A DNA stretch of 31,617 bases from an uncultured Lachnospiraceae bacterium (GCA_958426095.1 CATZYB010000004.1:1-31617); one strand, 5' to 3'; counted from the stretch's first letter, positions 1 to 7,673 are shown. The notes: generated by a model from the sequence alone, not told the origin. Numbers and translations are program-made.

Positions 1-35
1 ATTAAGGTTTTTATTATATTTTGAAACAAAAAAAC

Positions 36-56
36 AGGTAGTTTTTGACACTACCT
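36..56 (+). promoter_or_regulatory. Inverted repeat upstream of the amino-acid ABC operon
   Basis: AGGTAGT (36-42) and ACTACCT (50-56) form a 7-bp inverted repeat with a 7-nt spacer, ending 23 nt before the first start codon. It could be a short mRNA hairpin or a repressor operator. No T-run follows, so a terminator is unlikely. A TTGACA lies inside it (45-50), but no -10 fits before the ribosome binding site. The AT-rich bases 10-20 may be a -10 whose -35 lies outside the window. Confidence 0.35.
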
Positions 57-79
57 TATGAATCTGGGAGGAAAGAATT

Positions 80-958
80 ATGAAAAAGAATATGGCATTG
101 ATTATGGCCGGGGTTTTGGCAGTAGGACTTCTGGCTACAGGATGCGGTAATAAAGAAGCCGAGACAACAGCAGAAACAACAGCCGAGACAACAGCAGAAA
201 CAGGCGCTGAGAGCAAGGCTGACGGAGAGACAACAGCGGCCGGCGGTGAGAGAACTACATTTACCGTTGGTTTCGATGCAAGCTTCCCGCCTTATGGATA
301 TCAGGAAAACGGCGAGTATGTCGGCTTTGACCTGGATCTGGCTCAGGAAGTCTGTAATCGTAACGGCTGGGAGCTTGTGAAAACTCCGATTGACTGGGAT
401 GCGAAAGATATGGAATTAAATTCCGGAGCGATTGATTGTATCTGGAACGGATTTACAATGAATGGCCGTGAAGACAGCTATACATGGACCGAGCCATATG
501 TTGATAATACACAGGTATTTGCTGTGAAGAAAGACGGAGATATTACTTCCGCGGCAGATCTGGCCGGAAAGATCGTATTAGTCCAGGCCGATTCTTCCGC
601 CCTTGCAGCTTTAAAAGATGAAGAAAATGCCGAGATTAAGGCATTGGCCGATTCTTTTGGTGAATTGATCGAAGTACAGGAATATGAATCTGCATTAATG
701 GAACTTGAAGCGGGTTCTGCCGATGCTGTAGCCATGGATGAAGGCGTAGCAAGAGCCAAAATGAGCAAAAATGAAAATATTACTATCCTGGATGATGTGA
801 TTTCCAAAGAACAGTATGGTATTGGATTTAAGCTGGGCAATGAAGAGCTTCGGGATCAGGTATGGAATACGCTGCTTGAGATGGAAGCGGATGGCACCGT
901 TGATGAAATTGCTGATAAATACGATATGAATAAAGACAACATCTGTATCGGCAAATAA
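80..958 (+). CDS. Amino-acid ABC transporter substrate-binding lipoprotein
   Basis: Extracytoplasmic binding protein of a polar amino-acid importer (family 3 solute-binding proteins). The N-terminus is a lipoprotein signal: MKKN, a hydrophobic stretch, then LLATGC with the lipidated Cys at residue 22. A Thr/Glu-rich linker built from ETTA repeats (about residues 27-55) tethers the domain. From about residue 60 the sequence has family hallmarks: TVGFDASFPPYGY, VGFDLDLA, the WNGFTMNGRED segment and the TWTEPYVD motif. GGGAGGAAAG precedes the ATG by 4 nt. It is followed by the permease and ATPase genes, the usual order for this importer type. Substrate cannot be read from sequence; polar amino acids (Gln, Glu, His, Arg, cystine) are all possible. 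The linker is coded by imperfect 12-bp tandem repeats. Confidence 0.93.
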   Translation: MKKNMALIMAGVLAVGLLATGCGNKEAETTAETTAETTAETGAESKADGETTAAGGERTTFTVGFDASFPPYGYQENGEYVGFDLDLAQEVCNRNGWELVKTPIDWDAKDMELNSGAIDCIWNGFTMNGREDSYTWTEPYVDNTQVFAVKKDGDITSAADLAGKIVLVQADSSALAALKDEENAEIKALADSFGELIEVQEYESALMELEAGSADAVAMDEGVARAKMSKNENITILDDVISKEQYGIGFKLGNEELRDQVWNTLLEMEADGTVDEIADKYDMNKDNICIGK

Positions 959-970
959 AGTATGCGGACA

Positions 971-1000
971 TCAGGGGAGCGAATAATATCGCTCCCCTGA
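971..1000 (+). promoter_or_regulatory. Perfect 12-bp intercistronic hairpin
   Basis: TCAGGGGAGCGA (971-982) pairs perfectly with TCGCTCCCCTGA (989-1000) across a 6-nt loop, ATAATA. The next bases (TTGTTATAGG) are only weakly T-rich and run straight into the permease Shine-Dalgarno. It is therefore best read as a partial terminator or a 3'-end stabiliser that makes the binding-protein message more abundant than the permease-ATPase message. That pattern is known for many ABC importer operons; here it is inferred from position. Confidence 0.7.
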
Positions 1001-1020
1001 TTGTTATAGGAGGTCAATTG

Positions 1021-1671
1021 ATGGCGATTACAGATATTATAAAACAGTTGTCCAGCGGTATGGGTGTGACCATTGAGATATTTTTTGTGACGTTGGTGTC
1101 TTCGTTAATTCTCGGTCTTGGTCTGGCTCTTATCCGGATGTCAAGATTTAAAATTTTTTCTATCCTTGCAAAAATATATATATCAATTATGCGCGGAACA
1201 CCGCTGATGCTCCAGCTTCTGGTCGTTTATTTCGGCCCTTATTTTATTTTTGGGATTCCGATCACCCGGTCTTATCGTTTGAATGCGGTATTGATAGGGT
1301 TTGCACTGAACTATGCGGCTTATTTTGCGGAGATTTACCGGGGCGGTATCTCGGCTATCCCGGATGGCCAGTATGAGGCGGCAAAACTGCTTGGTTACAG
1401 CAAGAGCCAGACCTTTATACATATTGTCATGCCCCAGGTTGTCAAGCGGATCATTCCGGCAGTGGCTAATGAAACGATTACCCTGGTTAAAGATACATCT
1501 CTGGCCTTTACGTTGGCAGTAGCCGAAATGTTTACGCTGACGAAGCAGTTGGTGGCCGCCCAGTCCTCTATGATACCGTTTGTGGTAGCGGCTGTGTTTT
1601 ATTACGTTTTTAATCTTTTGGTGGCCATGTTTTTTGATTATTTAGAAAAGAAGCTGAATTATTATCGTTAG
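1021..1671 (+). CDS. Amino-acid ABC transporter permease
   Basis: Membrane subunit of the importer (His/Glu/Gln/Arg/opine permease family, about 216 residues, typical size). Hydrophobic segments alternate through the chain. The cytoplasmic EAA loop that docks the ATPase is clear: QYEAAKLLGYSKSQTF followed by IVMPQ. The early SIMRGTPLMLQL segment is also typical of the family. The ATG at 1021 is chosen over an in-frame TTG at 1018 because AGGAGG (1008-1013) sits 7 nt from the ATG. A 12-bp hairpin separates it from the binding-protein gene. Its TAG stop (1669-1671) overlaps the Shine-Dalgarno of the ATPase gene, so the two are tightly coupled. Confidence 0.93.
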   Translation: MAITDIIKQLSSGMGVTIEIFFVTLVSSLILGLGLALIRMSRFKIFSILAKIYISIMRGTPLMLQLLVVYFGPYFIFGIPITRSYRLNAVLIGFALNYAAYFAEIYRGGISAIPDGQYEAAKLLGYSKSQTFIHIVMPQVVKRIIPAVANETITLVKDTSLAFTLAVAEMFTLTKQLVAAQSSMIPFVVAAVFYYVFNLLVAMFFDYLEKKLNYYR

Positions 1672-1682
1672 GAGGATGAGGG

Positions 1683-2441
1683 ATGAATTTGCTTGAAATG
1701 AATCATATAAAGAAGAGCTTCGACGGTCTTGAAGTTTTAAAAGACATATCCCTGACGGTAAGTGAAGGAGAGGTATTAAGTATCATTGGTCCGTCCGGTT
1801 CGGGAAAATCAACACTGCTTCGGTGCGCCACCATGCTTGAACGGATTGATGACGGAGATATCATTTATCTGGGGGAAGAAGCGGCAAAGAGTATGGGCGG
1901 CAAGGCCGTCTATGCCAGGGCGGCGGATTTAAAGAGGATTCACAGCTATTATGGACTCGTATTCCAGAACTTTAATTTATTTCCCCATTATTCGGTGATA
2001 AAAAATATTACCGACGCGCCGTTAAGGGTACAGCATCGGAACAAAGAAGAGGTGTTTGAGGAAGCCAGAGAGCTGCTTCGCAAGATGGGGCTTTCGGATA
2101 AAGCCAATGCCTATCCGTATCAGTTATCCGGCGGCCAGCAGCAGCGGGTATCCATTGCACGGGCTCTGGCAATGAATCCGAAAATCTTGTTCTTTGATGA
2201 ACCGACATCCGCTCTCGACCCGGAGCTGACGGGAGAAATTTTAAAAATTATTAAAAACCTGGCGGCGGAAAAAATGACGATGGTCATTGTTACCCATGAA
2301 ATGAATTTTGCGAGAAATGTGTCGGATTATGTTATTTTTATGGATAAGGGCGTTATTGTTGAGGAAGGTTCGCCGGAAACAGTGTTTAATTCACAGAATC
2401 AGCGAATGAAAGAATTTCTTGGAAAACTTAATGCGGAATAG
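1683..2441 (+). CDS. Amino-acid ABC transporter ATP-binding protein
   Basis: ATPase that powers the importer; 252 residues, normal for the GlnQ/HisP class. Visible motifs in order: Walker A GPSGSGKST, Q-loop region YGLVFQNFNLFPH, signature LSGGQQQR, Walker B ILFFDEPTSALDPE, and the H-loop IVTHEM. All catalytic residues are present. GGAGGATGAGG precedes the ATG and overlaps the permease stop codon. An insertion at about residues 63-80 (EEAAKSMGGKAVYA) lengthens the loop between Walker A and the Q-loop, a common variation in clostridial members. A terminator follows directly. Symbols such as glnQ or tcyN would over-claim the substrate. Confidence 0.95.
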   Translation: MNLLEMNHIKKSFDGLEVLKDISLTVSEGEVLSIIGPSGSGKSTLLRCATMLERIDDGDIIYLGEEAAKSMGGKAVYARAADLKRIHSYYGLVFQNFNLFPHYSVIKNITDAPLRVQHRNKEEVFEEARELLRKMGLSDKANAYPYQLSGGQQQRVSIARALAMNPKILFFDEPTSALDPELTGEILKIIKNLAAEKMTMVIVTHEMNFARNVSDYVIFMDKGVIVEEGSPETVFNSQNQRMKEFLGKLNAE

Positions 2442-2446
2442 ATATT

Positions 2447-2480
2447 AAGGCGGCGACGCGAAAGCGGAGCCGTCTTTTTT
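2447..2480 (+). terminator. Rho-independent terminator after the amino-acid ABC operon
   Basis: AAGGCGGC (2447-2454) pairs with GCCGTCTT across the GACGCGAAAGCGGA loop region, with one G-T wobble, and is followed by a run of six T. It closes the importer operon ahead of an independent promoter at 2532. Confidence 0.8.
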
Positions 2481-2531
2481 GTACTGAGGGTCTTTTTTGA
2501 GCCGAAATGAAAGATTCGATAGGATTCATAG

Positions 2532-2560
2532 TTGACATTCTCTTGAAATAGAGATATGAT
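2532..2560 (+). promoter_or_regulatory. Sigma-A promoter of the SPFH-deo operon
   Basis: Consensus TTGACA (2532-2537), 17-bp spacer, TATGAT (2555-2560). The leader to the first start codon is about 35 nt. The near-consensus -35 and spacing suggest a strong promoter, consistent with the need for the overlapping operator-like repeats. Confidence 0.85.
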
Positions 2561-2581
2561 ATTGATATCAAAATGATATCA
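2557..2581 (+). promoter_or_regulatory. Tandem TGATATCA palindromes (candidate operator)
   Basis: Two copies of the 8-bp palindrome TGATATCA (2563-2570 and 2574-2581) lie 11 bp apart, one helical turn. A further TGATAT overlaps the -10 (2557-2562). Each palindrome is part of a direct repeat TGATATCAAA. The array covers the -10, the transcription start and the early leader, so a bound protein would block initiation. Tandem short sites at one-turn spacing suit a ribbon-helix-helix protein, and such a gene lies in the same operon (3629-3904). The protein-site pairing is inference. Confidence 0.65.
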
Positions 2582-2600
2582 AATTGGAGGAGGAAGACTT

Positions 2601-3599
2601 ATGATGACAGAAGAAAGAAACATTGAAGAAAAAATTATCCATCCGGTCAATGGCACCGTGATGCTTATTGTGAATCTGATTTTATTAGTGGCATTCTGCG
2701 TATTATTTGCCGTGGGCGTTCAGCAGACAGAAGGCGGAAGTTTTATAGCGTCGGTAGTTATGATCGTTGTATCCTGCGTCGGCGTGGCAGCTGTGCTTAT
2801 TGCCTTTGGGGGCTTGAAGACGGTACGGCCGAATGAGGCGCTTGTGTTGACATTGTTCGGGGCCTATTACGGAACGATCCGGAAACCGGGATTTTATTTT
2901 GTCAATCCCTTCAGCGCATCGAATAGTCCTCTGCATGTCGCTGCGGTAAAGAATGTAAATTCAAAATCCGGCGAGGGAGGAACCGTCGCAATTTCGGGCA
3001 GGAAGCGCGTGTCATTAAAGAATAATACTTTGAAAAATGAAAAACAGAAGGTCAATGACGGCATGGGCAATCCGATCGTTATTGGAACAAATGTAATTTG
3101 GCGGGTAGACGATCCGACAAAAGCGGTTTTTAATGTGGAGGATTATGCCGAATTTATTTCGATTCAGACCGATTCCACGGTACGTAATATTGCCCGGCTT
3201 TATCCATACGATGTGATCGACGAGGAAAATGACGAGAGTGAAAAGACTCTGAGGGGCAGTGTTCAGGAGATTGCCGACCGGATGCAGGCGGCGCTTCAGG
3301 AACAGGTAAATATTGCCGGGATAGTTATCGAAGATGTGAAGATTACTAATCTGGCTTATTCGGAAGAAATCGCGGCGGCTATGCTTCAGCGTCAGCAGGC
3401 CACAGCCATTATTGCGGCCCGTCAGAAGATCGTGGACGGCGCTGTGGGAATGGTCAAGATGGCGATCGATAAGCTGGGCGATGAAGAGATCGTCCTTCTG
3501 GATGAGGAACGAAAGGCGGCCATGGTCAGTAATCTGCTCGTTGTCCTTTGCTCCGGAAAGGACACGCAGCCTATTGTCAACAGCGGAAGTATATATTAA
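2601..3599 (+). CDS. SPFH (band 7/prohibitin-like) membrane protein
   Basis: Protein of the stomatin/prohibitin/flotillin/HflK superfamily, which forms large membrane-attached ring assemblies; the cellular role of this subgroup is not known. Two hydrophobic segments at the N-terminus (about residues 19-40 and 46-71) anchor it. The SPFH domain follows: VRPNEALVLTLFGAYYGT, the RKPGFYFVNPF turn, GNPIVIGTNVIWRVDDPTKAVFNV, then the helical part ending in IAAAMLQRQQATAIIAARQKIVDGAVGM. GGAGGAGGA precedes tandem ATG codons at 2601 and 2604; either could start the protein. It is first in an operon with an RHH regulator and deoxynucleoside genes. A short LVVLCSGKDTQPIVN tail is typical of this subgroup as I recall it. 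Confidence 0.9.
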   Translation: MMTEERNIEEKIIHPVNGTVMLIVNLILLVAFCVLFAVGVQQTEGGSFIASVVMIVVSCVGVAAVLIAFGGLKTVRPNEALVLTLFGAYYGTIRKPGFYFVNPFSASNSPLHVAAVKNVNSKSGEGGTVAISGRKRVSLKNNTLKNEKQKVNDGMGNPIVIGTNVIWRVDDPTKAVFNVEDYAEFISIQTDSTVRNIARLYPYDVIDEENDESEKTLRGSVQEIADRMQAALQEQVNIAGIVIEDVKITNLAYSEEIAAAMLQRQQATAIIAARQKIVDGAVGMVKMAIDKLGDEEIVLLDEERKAAMVSNLLVVLCSGKDTQPIVNSGSIY

Positions 3600-3628
3600 A
3601 CTTTAGGTAAAGGGGAGGAGGCGAAGCC

Positions 3629-3904
3629 GTGGAAAAGAATCATTTGGATGAACATTTAGATGAAAAGGAAGAAAAGCTTCGCGCACGTCTGGAAAAACTG
3701 GATTCCCTTGAGAAAGAAATTAAAGCGCGGGAGAAGGCGATGAAGGCCAGGGAGAACGCCAAAAAGCAGGTACTGCTTCGGTTGCCCCAGGGGCTTTGGG
3801 AGGATATTTCCCAGTGGGCCAGCGACGACTTCCGCTCAATTAACGGACAGATTGAATATTTGCTGACGGAGGCGGTGCGCAGCCGTAAAAAGGGAAAGGA
3901 ATGA
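3629..3904 (+). CDS. Ribbon-helix-helix (Arc-like) DNA-binding protein
   Basis: Small probable regulator, 91 residues from a GTG start with a strong GGGGAGGAGG upstream. Residues 1-46 are highly charged (E/K/R) and predicted coiled coil or extended helix. Residues 47-85 fit the RHH fold: a strand KKQVLLRLPQGL, helix A LWEDISQWASDDF, a turn, then helix B SINGQIEYLLTEAVRS. The RSINGQIEYLL helix matches the Arc/MetJ-type pattern. It lies 29 nt after the SPFH gene and 4 nt before deoC, so it is co-transcribed with both. The tandem TGATATCA array over the operon promoter is the obvious candidate target, which would make it an autoregulator. The fold is well supported; the target is inferred. Confidence 0.82.
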   Translation: MEKNHLDEHLDEKEEKLRARLEKLDSLEKEIKAREKAMKARENAKKQVLLRLPQGLWEDISQWASDDFRSINGQIEYLLTEAVRSRKKGKE

Positions 3905-3908
3905 TTAA

Positions 3909-4580
3909 GTGAGTCCGAAACACAGATTATCGAATGAAGAAATTTTATCCAGGGTAGATCATACCTTATTAACACAGACGGCGACCTGGGATGAAATAAA
4001 AGTTTTGTGTGATGATGCGGTCAACTATGGAACGGCTTCGGTATGCATACCGCCGAGTTTTGTTAAAATGGCAAAGGCTTATGTGGGGGAACAGATGAAA
4101 ATCTGTACGGTCATCGGCTTTCCCAACGGTTATTCCACGACAGAGGTGAAAATGTTTGAGACAGAGCAGGCCCTGGACGATGGCGCCGATGAAATCGATA
4201 TGGTCATAAATATCGGAGCTGTTAAAGAGGGAAAATATGACCGGGTGCTTAAAGAAATCCGGGATATTAAATCTGTCTGCGGCAGTCATATTTTGAAGGT
4301 GATCGTAGAAACCTGTTTTTTGACGGAGGCGGAGAAAATACGGCTTTGTCATATTGTTACGGATTCGGGGGCGGATTATATTAAGACCTCCACCGGGTTT
4401 GGCGGCGGGGGAGCCACTTTTGAGGATGTGAAGCTTTTTGCTGAAAATATCGGACCGGGGGTTAAGATTAAAGCCGCCGGAGGGATTTCTTCTATGGCGG
4501 ATGCGGAAAAATTTATTGAACTGGGGGCTTCAAGGCTTGGCACCAGCCGTATTGTAAAGCTTGTCAAAGGGAATAAGTAG
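3909..4580 (+). CDS. deoC: Deoxyribose-phosphate aldolase
   Basis: Cytosolic class I aldolase splitting 2-deoxyribose-5-phosphate into glyceraldehyde-3-phosphate and acetaldehyde, the last step of deoxynucleoside breakdown. The chain is 223 residues, normal for bacterial DeoC. The early DHTLL motif, ASVCIPPSFV, CTVIGFPNGYSTTEVK and GADEIDMVINIG are all family signatures. The Schiff-base lysine is K159 in YIKTSTGF and the second active-site lysine is K188 in VKIKAAGGIS. It starts with GTG, 4 nt after the RHH stop, with AAGGA upstream inside the preceding gene. It is followed by cdd and deoB, its pathway partners. Confidence 0.95.
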   Translation: MSPKHRLSNEEILSRVDHTLLTQTATWDEIKVLCDDAVNYGTASVCIPPSFVKMAKAYVGEQMKICTVIGFPNGYSTTEVKMFETEQALDDGADEIDMVINIGAVKEGKYDRVLKEIRDIKSVCGSHILKVIVETCFLTEAEKIRLCHIVTDSGADYIKTSTGFGGGGATFEDVKLFAENIGPGVKIKAAGGISSMADAEKFIELGASRLGTSRIVKLVKGNK

Positions 4581-4613
4581 CATATTGTAAGGTTTGTTAA
4601 AGGGGAGTTTGGC

Positions 4614-5075
4614 ATGTGGGAAGAACTTATTCAAAAGGCCATTGCCCAATTAGACTACGCCTATACGCCTTATTCAGATTTTAAGGTCGGCACGGCAATT
4701 TTGTGTAAGGATGGCCGGATATTCACCGGATGCAATATAGAAAATTCAGCCTATGGACCGTCGAACTGTGCGGAGCGGACAGCGATTTTTAAAGCAGTCA
4801 GCGAAGGATTTCGGGAGTTTAAGGCCATTGCTATTGTCGGGGGCAAACATGGAAAAATCAGAGATTATTGTGCGCCCTGCGGCGTCTGCCGTCAGGTTAT
4901 GGCGGAATTTTGTGAGCCGGAGGAATTCCAGATTATTATGGCGAAAAGTCCGAAAGACTATCAGGTATGCACGCTGGCAGAGCTGCTGCCTCGGGCTTTC
5001 TCGCCGAAAATGTTGGCTTCGGGCCAGAATATGGAGTCAATGCGCCGGGGAACATTGGAGGTGGAAACGAAATGA
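4614..5075 (+). CDS. cdd: Cytidine deaminase
   Basis: Zinc enzyme converting cytidine and deoxycytidine to uridine and deoxyuridine, feeding nucleoside salvage. Zinc ligands are C52 (in the SNCAERTAIF motif, with the proton-shuttling E54) and C89 and C92 in PCGVC. CNIENSAYGPSNCAER is diagnostic. At 153 residues it is about 20 longer than usual tetrameric deaminases; the extra C-terminal part (SPKMLASGQNMESMRRGT and on) has no motif I recognise. AGGGGAG lies upstream. The stop overlaps the deoB start as ATGA, implying translational coupling. Confidence 0.95.
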   Translation: MWEELIQKAIAQLDYAYTPYSDFKVGTAILCKDGRIFTGCNIENSAYGPSNCAERTAIFKAVSEGFREFKAIAIVGGKHGKIRDYCAPCGVCRQVMAEFCEPEEFQIIMAKSPKDYQVCTLAELLPRAFSPKMLASGQNMESMRRGTLEVETK

Positions 5076-6262
5076 AAAAATTTAAGCGGGTGTTTTTAAT
5101 TGTTATTGATTCTTTGGGAATTGGCGAGATGCCGGATGCGGCGGATTATGGAGATGCCGGGGCGGATACGCTGGGGCATATATCCGAGTGTGCCAATACT
5201 TTTGATATTCCGAACCTTCAAAGGCTTGGAATGGCAAATCTGAAACAGTTGAAACAGGTTGAACCGACGGCGAAACCTATGGGCTATTATGCAGCCCTTC
5301 GAGAGGCCAGCACCAGCAAGGATACGATGACGGGACATTGGGAGATGATGGGACTTAAGGTGACGACCCCCTTTAAAACCTTTACAGAAAAGGGATTTCC
5401 TCCGGAATTGATTGACGAACTGGAACGGCGCACCGGACATAAAATCATTGGAAATAAGAGCGCCAGCGGGACGGTCATCCTGGATGAGCTGGGCGAAGAA
5501 GAAATTGCCACGGGTCATATGATCGTGTATACTTCTGCCGATTCGGTACTGCAGATTTGCGGTAACGAAGAAACATTTGATTTAAAAGAGCTGTACCGAT
5601 GCTGTGAGATTGCCAGAGAGCTGACGATGCGGGATGAGTGGAAGGTTGGCCGGGTGATTGCCAGACCATATGTCGGAAGAAAAAGGGGAGAATTCAAGCG
5701 CACAAGCAACCGTCACGATTATGCTCTGAAACCTTTTGGCTCAACTGTGCTGGATGTACTTAAAGGCGACGGACTGGACGTTATCGCGGTCGGCAAAATT
5801 AATGACATTTTTGCGGGCGAGGGCATTACCCGGGCGGAACGTTCCAGGTCATCAGTTCATGGTATGGAGCAGACGATTGAAATAGCCGGAGAGGATTTTG
5901 AGGGACTTTGTTTTGTCAACCTGGTGGATTTTGACGCCCTTTGGGGACATCGGAGAAATCCTCAGGGCTATAAAGAAGAACTGGAACGGTTTGATGTAAA
6001 GCTAGGAGAGCTTTTAAAGAAGCTTGGTCCGGAAGATTTGTTGATGATTACGGCGGATCACGGCAACGACCCGACCTATAGGGGAACAGATCATACCCGG
6101 GAGAAGGTGCCTCTGCTTGCGTATTCTCCGTCCTTTACCGGAAGCGGTTCCATGGGAGAAATGGAGACCTTTGCCGTGATCGGAGCGACGATTGCTGATA
6201 ATTTTGGCCTGGCTATGCCGGAAGGGACGATTGGTTACTCTATAGCGGATAAATTAAACTGA
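5072..6262 (+). CDS. deoB: Phosphopentomutase
   Basis: Metal-dependent enzyme of the alkaline-phosphatase superfamily that interconverts (deoxy)ribose-1-phosphate and -5-phosphate, supplying DeoC. The ATG at 5072 is chosen because GGAGGTGG sits 7 nt upstream, it overlaps the cdd stop as ATGA, and it gives the family length (396 residues). In-frame codons further upstream lie within cdd. Motifs: the metal site IVIDSLGIGEMPDA, the DTMTGHWEMMG phosphorylation region, the NRHDYA segment, and C-terminal TADHGNDPTYRGTDHTRE with the remaining metal ligands. No nucleoside phosphorylase gene is present in the window, so that step must be encoded elsewhere. Confidence 0.95.
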   Translation: MKKFKRVFLIVIDSLGIGEMPDAADYGDAGADTLGHISECANTFDIPNLQRLGMANLKQLKQVEPTAKPMGYYAALREASTSKDTMTGHWEMMGLKVTTPFKTFTEKGFPPELIDELERRTGHKIIGNKSASGTVILDELGEEEIATGHMIVYTSADSVLQICGNEETFDLKELYRCCEIARELTMRDEWKVGRVIARPYVGRKRGEFKRTSNRHDYALKPFGSTVLDVLKGDGLDVIAVGKINDIFAGEGITRAERSRSSVHGMEQTIEIAGEDFEGLCFVNLVDFDALWGHRRNPQGYKEELERFDVKLGELLKKLGPEDLLMITADHGNDPTYRGTDHTREKVPLLAYSPSFTGSGSMGEMETFAVIGATIADNFGLAMPEGTIGYSIADKLN

Positions 6263-6311
6263 CAGCAGCATACAATTAGAAGAAGCTTCAAAAAGGGAGA
6301 GAAAAAGGCTT

Positions 6312-7628
6312 ATGTATCAGGAACTTTACTTACACATTGCCTTCTTTTTTATCTATTCTTTTTTAGGGTGGGTGATAGAAGAAATTTTTGCGGCCTTTAA
6401 ATATGGCCGTTTTATCAATCGGGGTTTTTTAAACGGGCCTTTATGTCCAGTCTATGGAATCAGCATGTTTGTTATCGTCAACGTGCTGTCGGATTATAAT
6501 TTACAGCCTCTCTGGCAGGTGATCGGAGCCATAGGGATTGTGACGGTCATTGAATATGTAACCGGAGCCCTGCTTAGAAAAATAACCGGCCGGCGTTTCT
6601 GGGATTACCGGGACATGCCCCATAATTTAAATGGATACATTTGTCTCAGATATTCTGTTTTTTGGGGAATTCTTTCGGCAGTGGCTTTGTGGCTTATTCA
6701 TCCGCCAATCGTTATTTTGATGCTTCTTATACCTAAACGGGTGGCTCAGGTGATACTTTGGGCAGCCGGAATTGTATTCCTTTTGGACCTCGGAGTGACC
6801 CTGGCGGCTTCGCTTCACTTGAATTTAAAGGGCGGAGTGGCAGAAAATGTGGCCAGCCAGGCAAATCAGGTTCGAAGAAACATGGGAAGGCGGATTTTTC
6901 TGGCAGTTCAGCGCCGTATGTATACGTCCTTTCCTGAATTAAAAAGTCAGGAACCTTCGGAGGAAACCGGGTTCGGGCAGGTTCATGGACGAACCTTTGC
7001 CAAAGGCCTGTGTATAGAAAAACTGATCTGGATGTTTTTTATCAGCGGAGTGGCGGGGGATATTGTAGAAACCATTTTTATGTGGGCGACGACGGGGCGT
7101 GTTATGAGCCGGAGCAGTTTCCTTTACATTCCGTTCAGTATTGTCTGGGGCGCCGGCGGCGCCTTGGGGGTCGGCCTGCTTGATTCGGTGAAAAAAAGCA
7201 GAATTCTCACTTTTCTGGGAGGGTTCTTTTTTGGCGGCGTATTTGAATATTCCTGTTCGGTTCTTTCCGAATTCCTTTTTGGAACCATATTCTGGGATTA
7301 CAGCCATTTGCCATTTAATCTGAACGGCCGGATTAATTTATTATTTTGCGGGTTCTGGGGAATTGCGGCCCTTGTACTTATACGTTTGATTTATCCGGTA
7401 GTCAGCCGCTGGATTGAAAGGATACCTTTAATTTCAGGGACGATTCTGACATGGGTATTGGTAGGCGTTATGGTACTCACAGCCCTGGCATCCTCCATGG
7501 CCATTACCCGCTATGTACAGCGCCAGGCCGACATACCGGCCAAAAGTGTTGTCGGTGAGTTCCTGGACGCACAATATCCTGACGTCCTGGTTGAAGGCGT
7601 TTATCCATATATGAAGATTGTAAAATAA
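6312..7628 (+). CDS. CmpB-like multipass membrane protein with two internal repeats
   Basis: Polytopic membrane protein of the family called 'putative ABC transporter permease' (ABC_trans_CmpB, PF06541); its substrate and role are unknown. It contains two copies of the domain. Copy 1 (about residues 5-150) has YSFLGWVIEEIFAAFKYGR, then FWDYRDMPHNLNGYICLRYSVFWG. Copy 2 (about residues 230-360) has ISGVAGDIVETIFMW, then FWDYSHLPFNLNGRINLLFCGFWG. A basic stretch (about 180-205) joins them, and a last membrane helix (about 375-400) leads to a soluble tail. The ATG follows AAAGGGAGAG. It lies 49 nt after deoB with no terminator, so it is probably the last gene of that operon. Confidence 0.82.
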   Translation: MYQELYLHIAFFFIYSFLGWVIEEIFAAFKYGRFINRGFLNGPLCPVYGISMFVIVNVLSDYNLQPLWQVIGAIGIVTVIEYVTGALLRKITGRRFWDYRDMPHNLNGYICLRYSVFWGILSAVALWLIHPPIVILMLLIPKRVAQVILWAAGIVFLLDLGVTLAASLHLNLKGGVAENVASQANQVRRNMGRRIFLAVQRRMYTSFPELKSQEPSEETGFGQVHGRTFAKGLCIEKLIWMFFISGVAGDIVETIFMWATTGRVMSRSSFLYIPFSIVWGAGGALGVGLLDSVKKSRILTFLGGFFFGGVFEYSCSVLSEFLFGTIFWDYSHLPFNLNGRINLLFCGFWGIAALVLIRLIYPVVSRWIERIPLISGTILTWVLVGVMVLTALASSMAITRYVQRQADIPAKSVVGEFLDAQYPDVLVEGVYPYMKIVK

Positions 7629-7645
7629 TAAAAACAGGAGAACCT

Positions 7646-7663
7646 ATGTTGAAAGAACGATAA
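7646..7663 (+). other. Possible 5-codon leader ORF upstream of the Abi gene
   Basis: ATG TTG AAA GAA CGA TAA (peptide MLKER) is preceded by AGGAG at good spacing. It sits just before a hairpin that overlaps the Abi gene Shine-Dalgarno. This is the layout of a translational attenuator, but the ORF is very short and could be chance. The same bases also offer a TTGAAA -35 (7649-7654) with a weak TATCCT 17 bp later. Confidence 0.25.
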
Positions 7664-7673
7664 AAAGGGTGTA

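Noticed and set aside
161..206. Tandem repeats as a CRISPR-like array
   Set aside because: The units are 12 bp, contiguous without spacers, in frame, and encode the lipoprotein linker.
4967..5071. Upstream extension of deoB giving 431 residues
   Set aside because: It lies inside cdd, lacks a ribosome site and family similarity; the ATG at 5072 has GGAGGTGG and gives the normal length.
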